Source: a virus. From it: a DNA stretch of 29,351 bases. Every line of letters begins with the position of its first letter. The stretch's first letter is position 1. The notes beneath the pieces are model-generated. The model searched no databases and was not told where the DNA came from. It saw nothing but the letters and a program-made list of their open reading frames with translations. Shown here one piece after another: positions 14,935 to 19,666 of this stretch. The translations under genes were made by a program, and so were the position numbers. Where the stretch lies: positions 1-29,351 of the IMG/VR virus record IMGVR_UViG_3300021960_000352; one strand, written 5' to 3'.

Positions 14935-16118
14935 TGAGAGCAAGTGAATTAGAATTACCAAAAGGAGTTAAAGTTTATCTAGACATGGATGGTGTTCTAG
15001 CAAACTTCTTTGAGGAATATGCTAAACTTGCCGGAGTAAAAAGTTATAGAGATGTTCCTCCTGCTAAAGTAGATCCTACACTAGACAAAATGGTAGGCAC
15101 AGACTTCTTTGCTAGACTACCTAAGTTTCCAGTTACAGATAAAATTATAGACATTTCTGTACAGGCCGCAGGCAGTTACGGTATTATTTCTAGTCCGCTT
15201 AGAAATGACTTTGCTAATTCAGAAAAACACAAAAGAGAATGGATTAAGAAACATCTAAATCCACAACCTACAGAAATTTTTATTACACCTAACAAAGAAA
15301 AACATGCTGTCAATCCAGATGGCACACCTAATGTACTAATCGATGATAGAGGATCAAATATTACAGCGTGGGAAAACGCAGGTGGTATTGGTGTTAAGTT
15401 TCAAGCAGACGAAGATTCACTAAAGAAAATACTCGATGGACTAAATCGTGCTAGACGCATTGGTACAGGAAAAGAAAAATTAGAGCCTCAAAATCTTAAA
15501 AGCAGAGACTTAGGCAAAATGATTGCTTCTAAAGATGACGAAGTTGAAGAAAACTTTGCTGATGGTAGAAAATTTGTTGAACCAAATTTTAGTAATGAAT
15601 GGGAAGAAGCAGAACGCTATCCAGAGTTTCAAAAGATTGGCAAGGATGCCTGGATCAAACTTGCTAAAAAGGGCAAGTCATTTACTATTAAAAGTGCTAA
15701 AGGTATTAACAATACAGATGCCGCAGATCCGGATAGTTTTAAAGAATTAGATCCAGCAAAACAAAAACGTGCCCTAGCACAACTTGAAAAAGGCACAATT
15801 GAAATGCCTATCGTTGCTGTATACAGTGATGGCCACAAAGAACTTGTAGGCGGTAACACAAGACTTACTGCTATGATGGCAAAAGACGGTCAAGCAACTG
15901 TGTGGGCATTTAAGGTTCCAGACGAAGTTGCTGAACTAGCAGAAAACTTTGCTGACGGTAAGAAAAAAGGCAAAAGCAGACCAGGTAGAGTAAAAAAGTC
16001 AGGTGCTAGTTGTAAAGGCAGTGTAACAAGTTTAAGAGCTAAAGCAAAAAAGTATAGTGGTGAACGTGCTAAAATGTATCACTGGTGTGCTAACATGAAG
16101 GGCGGAAAAGGTAAGTAA
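14934..16118 (+). CDS. HAD-type nucleotidase / ParB-like / basic-tail fusion protein
   Basis: A 394-aa protein in three parts. Residues about 15-175 form a HAD phosphatase like 5'(3')-deoxyribonucleotidases: DMDGVLANF holds the nucleophile and acid-base Asp, ISSPLR is motif II, and VLIDDRGSNI is motif IV. Residues about 207-335 look like a ParB/Srx-like domain, with MPIVAVYSDGHKELVGGNTR. Residues 338-394 are a basic two-Cys tail (GKSRPGRVKKSGASCKG, MYHWCANMK). The joints carry near-identical segments, VEE-NFADGRK (cut after 206) and LAE-NFADGKK (cut after 337), both of protease-site type. So it may be a polyprotein processed in the head. The HAD part could recycle host dNMPs. It starts on a TAATG overlap. 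Confidence 0.82.
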   Translation: MRASELELPKGVKVYLDMDGVLANFFEEYAKLAGVKSYRDVPPAKVDPTLDKMVGTDFFARLPKFPVTDKIIDISVQAAGSYGIISSPLRNDFANSEKHKREWIKKHLNPQPTEIFITPNKEKHAVNPDGTPNVLIDDRGSNITAWENAGGIGVKFQADEDSLKKILDGLNRARRIGTGKEKLEPQNLKSRDLGKMIASKDDEVEENFADGRKFVEPNFSNEWEEAERYPEFQKIGKDAWIKLAKKGKSFTIKSAKGINNTDAADPDSFKELDPAKQKRALAQLEKGTIEMPIVAVYSDGHKELVGGNTRLTAMMAKDGQATVWAFKVPDEVAELAENFADGKKKGKSRPGRVKKSGASCKGSVTSLRAKAKKYSGERAKMYHWCANMKGGKGK

Positions 16119-16172
16119 TACTATATGAACCCATTTGTTGAAGCACAATTTATATATCAAGGAGCAATGGCT

Positions 16173-16325
16173 ATGATTGGAACTGAAAGATATTGTAAAA
16201 AATGTGGACACAGATGTCACTGTTATCAACCAGATTGTAAAGACTGTGCTAACGATGTTTGTACACAGTGTGATTGTAAAAACGAAAAAGATATACCTTC
16301 GTCTTTTACACAGGAGAATGTTTAA
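16173..16325 (+). CDS. 50-aa cysteine-rich putative zinc-binding protein
   Basis: The protein has nine cysteines in about 30 residues (C8, C11, C15, C17, C22, C25, C30, C33, C35), plus two His. The pattern YCKKCGHRCHC and CTQCDCKN suits one or two zinc sites or a zinc-ribbon/rubredoxin-like fold. The start at 16173 is chosen over ATGs at 16125 and 16167 because AAGGAG lies 8 nt before it. The Cys-rich end resembles the Cys cluster in the 17982 gene product (CSHCDCNN). It is coupled to the next gene by TAATG. Function unknown. A nucleic-acid or protein-binding adaptor is plausible. Confidence 0.7.
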   Translation: MIGTERYCKKCGHRCHCYQPDCKDCANDVCTQCDCKNEKDIPSSFTQENV

Positions 16326-16951
16326 TGCGTATTAGAGATGTTGTAACAGAAAAAGCAGTAAGCAAAAAACAACAACAGTTTTTTGGTATAGTACGTGCTA
16401 TGCAGAAAGGCGACATGCCTAAAGACGGCGAAGCAGGTAAAGTTGCTAAAGACATGAAAAAGTCTGATGTTAAAGATTTTGCCTCTACAAAGCACAAAGG
16501 TTTACCAAAGAAGAAAAAGAAAAAAGAATCTATAGGCGAAAGTCAACAGTTAAATGAATGGGTATGGATGCTTCCGGCTCTCGCAACAGCAGTAAGAGTT
16601 GGTGGAAGTGCTGTAACAAGAATGTTAACTTCACAGGGTGCTAAACAAGTTGCTAAAGGTGTTGCTAAAAATTCAGGCAAGGCCGCGCAAGTAGTAGGTA
16701 AAACTATAATTAAAAATCCTGGTAAAAGTTTAGCGGCATATGGCGGATATAAGGTTTTTGAAACTGTTGACGAAGCACTTGAGTGGTTAAAAAGTTTAGA
16801 TCTTGGAGACCTTGCTGAAGATATTATTGTTGGATTAGCAAAGGCAATGGTAAAATATGCTATTCCAATTGCCGCTATTATTGCTGTGCTATACGGTGGC
16901 AAGAAACTTTATGATTATATGAAGGATCAGAAGCAGGAACAACCAGCATGA
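16325..16951 (+). CDS. DUF3008-like / membrane-active protein with MRIRDVVTE leader
   Basis: A 208-aa protein. The leader MRIRDVVTE is followed by a DUF3008-like block (about 13-61) with SKKQQQFFGIVRAMQKGDMP and DFASTKHKGLP. A Lys run (62-67) and LNE (76-78), another candidate protease site, come next. The second half is Gly/Ala-rich and amphipathic (LPALATAVRVGGSAV, GKAAQVVGKTII), with one clear membrane helix near 177-192 (YAIPIAAIIAVLYGG) and a charged end. Cleavage at E78 would release a hydrophobic, colicin-like fragment. I infer a possible injected or virion membrane protein. The DUF3008 likeness is from memory of the family pattern. Confidence 0.7.
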   Translation: MRIRDVVTEKAVSKKQQQFFGIVRAMQKGDMPKDGEAGKVAKDMKKSDVKDFASTKHKGLPKKKKKKESIGESQQLNEWVWMLPALATAVRVGGSAVTRMLTSQGAKQVAKGVAKNSGKAAQVVGKTIIKNPGKSLAAYGGYKVFETVDEALEWLKSLDLGDLAEDIIVGLAKAMVKYAIPIAAIIAVLYGGKKLYDYMKDQKQEQPA

Positions 16952-17190
16952 GAATTAGAGATATTATAGTAGAAGGCTGGAGCGAAAAATACAAAAGCTC
17001 AATCAACTGTGATAATCCTAAGGGGTTTTCACAGAAGGCGCATTGTGCCGGACGCAAGAAAAACGAAGAAGCCGCTGGTGTTGGTATTGTAACTAAACAA
17101 AACGCTACTGCTGATGTTCCTGTGGGCGGCGAATACATGAACGTTAAGAAACTGTTTCCAAACAAAAAGCGCAAAAGCAAAAAGCGATAA
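16948..17190 (+). CDS. Small basic protein with MRIRDIIVE leader and two-Cys motif
   Basis: An 80-aa protein. MRIRDIIVE-G is a model targeting and cleavage peptide (hydrophobic-hydrophobic-X-Glu at residue 9). It is followed by a block that recurs in marine T4-like phages, SINCDNPKGFSQKAHCAGRK, with two Cys and many basic residues. The tail (KKLFPNKKRKSKKR) is strongly basic and likely binds DNA. No enzyme motif is seen. It overlaps the upstream gene by ATGA. The simplest reading is a packaged DNA-binding internal protein of the head, like T4 IPs. Binding and cleavage are both untested inferences. Confidence 0.72.
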   Translation: MRIRDIIVEGWSEKYKSSINCDNPKGFSQKAHCAGRKKNEEAAGVGIVTKQNATADVPVGGEYMNVKKLFPNKKRKSKKR

Positions 17191-17193
17191 ATA
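17186..17193 (+). promoter_or_regulatory. Late promoter element GATAAATA (leaderless type)
   Basis: A perfect NATAAATA whose TAA (17188-17190) is the stop of the upstream gene. The core ends 5 nt (CAACT) before the ATG at 17199. The preceding bases offer no Shine-Dalgarno sequence. Confidence 0.6.
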
Positions 17194-17198
17194 CAACT

Positions 17199-17384
17199 AT
17201 GAAGTACCAAGAGCTTATAAAAGGATTTAAACTGTGGAAAGTTGGCGTAAAAGTTAATATGCCAGGATACAGTCAGGTCATTGATACTACGATTGTTGCT
17301 AAAAACAGAGAAATGGCACGTAGACTTGTACTAGCTCAATTTGGTAAAAAGAGCGTTGTTAGAACAGTAACGGAAATAAAATGA
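17199..17384 (+). CDS. Small conserved protein (61 aa)
   Basis: A compact alpha/beta-looking protein: MKYQELIKGFKLWKVGVKV, NMPGYSQVIDTTIVAKN, then a helix REMARRLVLAQFG and a final VRTVTEIK. It looks like a small folded domain of the type seen in several marine T4-like phages. The N-terminus is only partly like the targeting peptides of its neighbours (no terminal Glu). It has its own late element 5 nt before the ATG and is coupled to the next gene by ATGA. Function unknown. Confidence 0.65.
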   Translation: MKYQELIKGFKLWKVGVKVNMPGYSQVIDTTIVAKNREMARRLVLAQFGKKSVVRTVTEIK

Positions 17385-17626
17385 AGATTAGAGATATTAT
17401 AATTGAAAAAACTACTAGTGCTAATGTTGCTTCATCAACACCTGTAGCCGCACACAGCGGTGGTACATCTTATACAGGTTCACCTGGAAAAAGCGGTACT
17501 AAAGCACCTAAGCAAGCCAAAGTAGTACAGCCAAAACACCCAGACGGAAGAGCTAAAGGTGCTCATGAAATGCCAGCAAAAGGTCGTTTAATGGGCGGTC
17601 AGGGTCTAATCAAAAGATCTAACTAG
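17381..17626 (+). CDS. Disordered small protein with MKIRDIIIE leader
   Basis: An 81-aa protein. The N-terminus MKIRDIIIE-K is nearly identical to those at 16325 and 16948, while the rest is unrelated. It is low complexity, rich in Ser, Thr, Gly, Ala, Pro and Lys (GGTSYTGSPGKSGTKAPK, HPDGRAKGAHEMPAKGR), and likely unstructured and basic. The same leader on an unrelated body is a strong sign that the leader is a transferable signal. It overlaps the upstream gene by ATGA. Candidate internal head protein. Function unknown. Confidence 0.7.
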   Translation: MKIRDIIIEKTTSANVASSTPVAAHSGGTSYTGSPGKSGTKAPKQAKVVQPKHPDGRAKGAHEMPAKGRLMGGQGLIKRSN

Positions 17627-17628
17627 AA

Positions 17629-17636
17629 GATAAATA
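17629..17636 (+). promoter_or_regulatory. Late promoter element GATAAATA (leaderless type)
   Basis: A perfect NATAAATA, 5 nt (CTAGC) before the ATG at 17642. It follows the TAG stop of the preceding gene. The element lies where a Shine-Dalgarno sequence would otherwise be, and none is convincing. Confidence 0.6.
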
Positions 17637-17641
17637 CTAGC

Positions 17642-17977
17642 ATGAAACAGAATAAGATCATTCACGAAGCAGACGACAAACGTAACTACGATCACGAAGC
17701 CGATATGGCTAGATCGGAGTTATATAGATTAGCAGAGTATTCTGTTAAGTTGTTTAAGATGATTGAACCAGGTTCTAATTTAGAGGGTTGGACAGCATCT
17801 AAAATAACAAAAGCGGCTGATTATATTGGTAGTGTATATCACTATATGAAGTACGAATCAAAATTTGGTGATGACGATCAAGACGTTGATCGTGACGAAA
17901 TGGACTATGATGAGTCCATTAAAAAGGATCTTACAAATCAGTTAGCCGAGCAATGGCAACAACGTAAACAAGGATAA
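17642..17977 (+). CDS. Helical conserved phage protein with MKQNKIIHE leader
   Basis: A 111-aa acidic, helical protein. The leader MKQNKIIHE-A ends in Ile-Ile-His-Glu, a fit to the prohead-protease pattern. The core (about 20-75) reads DMARSELYRLAEYSVKLFKM, then EGWTASKITKAADYIGSVYHY. I associate that block with several T4-like phage proteins of unknown role, sometimes in head-related genes. The tail is acidic then basic (KKDLTNQLAEQWQQRKQG). No enzyme motif. It has its own leaderless late element. Confidence 0.7.
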   Translation: MKQNKIIHEADDKRNYDHEADMARSELYRLAEYSVKLFKMIEPGSNLEGWTASKITKAADYIGSVYHYMKYESKFGDDDQDVDRDEMDYDESIKKDLTNQLAEQWQQRKQG

Positions 17978-17981
17978 AACA

Positions 17982-18920
17982 ATGGACTTTAACGCAATCG
18001 TAAAAAAATTAAGAGATATTGAGCCTACAAACATCGCTAACCCCGATGCTGAAGCTCCTAAAGCAGACACAAAAGCACCAGTAGTGCTAAGTGAAGCGGC
18101 ACAACTACGTGTCAAAGCAGGCATTTCAACTGTACTAGCTGAATCAAAAAAGATTGAAGAAGCTAAAGGTTATTGCTCAGACAAATGCTGTGGTTCAGAT
18201 GTAAAAGCAGAAGATTGTACTTGTGCTTCATCTTGTAGCCATTGTGACTGTAACAACGTTAAAGAATCAGTAGAAGAAGGTAAAATGCCACAGGCTGCCT
18301 TAGATGCGTTAAAAAAGAAACAAGGTAAAAGTACTAAAAAAGATTCTAAAAAGTCTAAGAAAACTGATGACGATCAGACAGAGTCCATTAAAGTTAAGTC
18401 CAAAAAGTTCGATGAAGAAGTTGAAGATATCCTAAAGGCCGCTGAATCAAAACTTGTTAAAGAAGCTAAGAAGAAGATGCCTATGGATGATAACGGTACG
18501 CCAAATGACAAGTCAGACGATAAGCCAGCTTTCCTTAAAGGAAAGAAAGACACTAGCAAAAAAGACGCAGATAGCAAAGATGACAAACCAGCAAAAGGGT
18601 TAAGTGCTAAACAAAAGAAATTACCAGCAGGCTTACAAAAAGCTATTGCTAAAAAGAAAGGTGCTAAGACTGAATCAACAAAAGCTACTAAAAAAGCAGT
18701 TGCTGAATCAATGAGCTTCTTAGATGCTATTAAAATTGTAAAAGAAAGCAATGGTGAAATGAAAGTTTATGCTGTTGACACTGCTATTTGGAATTGGGCA
18801 AAGCGTGTGGCAAGTTCAAAAGTTACTGAAGGTGGTGTTAAACAAGAAGCATACGCCGCTAGAGTTTATGAAGGACGTGGCGGAGTTTGGGACGTTTCCA
18901 AAACAGTTATTTCAGAATAA
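17982..18920 (+). CDS. Lys-rich candidate internal/core protein with Cys cluster
   Basis: A 312-aa, highly charged protein. The start MDFNAIVKKLRDIEP is a helix near the Ile-X-Glu pattern, and LSE (36-38), LAE (52-54) and IEE (58-60) are further protease-type sites in a row. Residues 65-90 hold eight cysteines (CSDKCC, CTCASSC, HCDC). The middle (about 100-245) is a Lys/Asp/Ser low-complexity region like a scaffold or DNA-condensing protein. The C-terminal domain (about 246-312) is folded, with AIWNWAKRVASSKVTEGG and AARVYEGRGGVWDV. It ends the cluster before a strong terminator. A T4 gp22 or IP-like role is inferred from composition and cleavage sites. Confidence 0.7.
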   Translation: MDFNAIVKKLRDIEPTNIANPDAEAPKADTKAPVVLSEAAQLRVKAGISTVLAESKKIEEAKGYCSDKCCGSDVKAEDCTCASSCSHCDCNNVKESVEEGKMPQAALDALKKKQGKSTKKDSKKSKKTDDDQTESIKVKSKKFDEEVEDILKAAESKLVKEAKKKMPMDDNGTPNDKSDDKPAFLKGKKDTSKKDADSKDDKPAKGLSAKQKKLPAGLQKAIAKKKGAKTESTKATKKAVAESMSFLDAIKIVKESNGEMKVYAVDTAIWNWAKRVASSKVTEGGVKQEAYAARVYEGRGGVWDVSKTVISE

Positions 18921-18937
18921 TCAAAATACATATTGGT

Positions 18938-18974
18938 AAAAAAGGCAGTTAAAAATACTTGACTGCCTTTTTTT
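18938..18974 (+). terminator. Rho-independent terminator ending the candidate internal-protein cluster
   Basis: A 12-bp stem, AAAAAAGGCAGT (18938-18949) with ACTGCCTTTTTT (18962-18973), has a 12-nt loop and a T run in the 3' arm. It lies 18 nt after the 17982 gene. Confidence 0.88.
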
Positions 18975-18987
18975 ATGACTGTATAAT
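18959..18987 (+). promoter_or_regulatory. sigma70-type promoter overlapping the terminator
   Basis: TTGACT (18959-18964) and TATAAT (18982-18987) are separated by 17 nt. The -35 box and spacer share the 3' arm of the terminator. Transcription would start near 18994, before AGGAG and the ATG at 19014. It should drive the dsbA-like gene and probably gp43. Confidence 0.8.
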
Positions 18988-19013
18988 ACATATATTAACT
19001 AGGAGAACAATCT

Positions 19014-19304
19014 ATGGCAAGATCACATTATGGCCCAGAAGAGAAAGCAAAACTCGATAGGCTGATCAAAGAAGGCTCTACTGTACTACAAGAAGTTGAA
19101 GATTTACAGGCAGGTCTAAAAGACACTGTAAAGGCAGTAGCAGAAGAATTAGAGATTAAACCAAGCGTAATTAATAAGGCAATTAAGATCGCTCACAAAG
19201 ACGAGTGGGCTAAACACGAAGAAGAATGGGAAGAAATCGAAAGCATACTTGGCATCACCAATCATCTACCTACAAAAGATGATAATTCTAACGGTGATGT
19301 ATGA
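19014..19304 (+). CDS. dsbA: DsbA-like double-stranded DNA-binding protein
   Basis: A 96-aa helical, charged protein similar in size and pattern to T4 DsbA (89 aa), a dsDNA-binding protein associated with late-gene transcription, and to marine phage homologues. The central block is conserved: DTVKAVAEELEIKPSVINKA, then IKIAHKDEW. The ELxIKPSVINKAIKIA segment looks like a helix-turn-helix. A good AGGAG site precedes the ATG. It is the first gene after the strong promoter and overlaps the next gene by ATGA. This is a different protein from the periplasmic disulfide oxidoreductase DsbA. The assignment is by resemblance. Confidence 0.75.
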   Translation: MARSHYGPEEKAKLDRLIKEGSTVLQEVEDLQAGLKDTVKAVAEELEIKPSVINKAIKIAHKDEWAKHEEEWEEIESILGITNHLPTKDDNSNGDV

Positions 19305-19585
19305 TACAGCGTGTAACCGACTTTTGGATTAACAGTTATAAATCAGATAAGGTAGCATTTTTATTTGAACTTATAAGTTTTATAACTACCGTTGGTGCTA
19401 GTTTAACACTGGCATTTACAGCAGATAATCCGGATATGACTATTGTTTATCCTGGATTTTTTATAGGAAGTCTAGCAGGTGTATATGCTTACTATAGACG
19501 AGGTATTGCTTGGCCGTTATTGCTAACATCATACTTTGCTGTTGTAAATGTATTCGGATTCGGCGTTGCCATCGGATGGTGGTAA
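19301..19585 (+). CDS. Small three-helix membrane protein
   Basis: A 94-aa protein. Hydrophobic segments are at about 18-40 (VAFLFELISFITTVGASLTLAF), 47-66 (MTIVYPGFFIGSLAGVYAYY) and 70-92 (AWPLLLTSYFAVVNVFGFGVAI), separated by a short loop and the basic YYRRG. It is similar in style to the membrane protein after gp44, both being small polytopic proteins next to replication genes, though the sequences are not obviously related. It is coupled to the dsbA-like gene by ATGA. No transporter motif is recognised. Confidence 0.7.
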   Translation: MIQRVTDFWINSYKSDKVAFLFELISFITTVGASLTLAFTADNPDMTIVYPGFFIGSLAGVYAYYRRGIAWPLLLTSYFAVVNVFGFGVAIGWW

Positions 19586-19591
19586 TAAATA
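19584..19591 (+). promoter_or_regulatory. Late promoter element AATAAATA upstream of gp43
   Basis: The element overlaps the stop of the membrane-protein gene (TAA 19583-19585). T4-like spacing puts the start near 19597, so the gp43 message would carry a 70-nt leader holding two hairpins. A late element ahead of a polymerase gene is unexpected, so this could be chance. Confidence 0.45.
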
Positions 19592-19607
19592 TTATTGAGG
19601 AAGGTAG

Positions 19608-19625
19608 GATCAGCCATAAATGATC
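19608..19625 (+). other. Upstream hairpin in the gp43 leader
   Basis: GATCA (19608-19612) pairs with TGATC (19621-19625) around an 8-nt loop, GCCATAAA. It has the same 5-bp stem and 8-nt loop geometry as the hairpin just downstream. Confidence 0.4.
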
Positions 19626-19635
19626 ATTAGGTATT

Positions 19636-19659
19636 TGCCAACCGGAAATGGCATAGGAG
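19636..19659 (+). promoter_or_regulatory. Candidate gp43 translational operator hairpin
   Basis: TGCCA (19636-19640) pairs with TGGCA (19649-19653) around the 8-nt loop ACCGGAAA. AGGAG (19655-19659) follows at once, 7 nt before the gp43 ATG. T4 and RB69 gp43 repress their own translation by binding a hairpin of just this geometry (5-bp stem, 8-nt loop) abutting the ribosome site. The sequence differs, so the function is inferred from shape and position. Confidence 0.5.
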
Positions 19660-19666
19660 AAAAGAT

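Noticed and set aside
16125-16172. N-terminal extension of the Cys-rich protein from ATG 16125
   Set aside because: There is no ribosome site near 16125. AAGGAG lies at ideal distance from ATG 16173.
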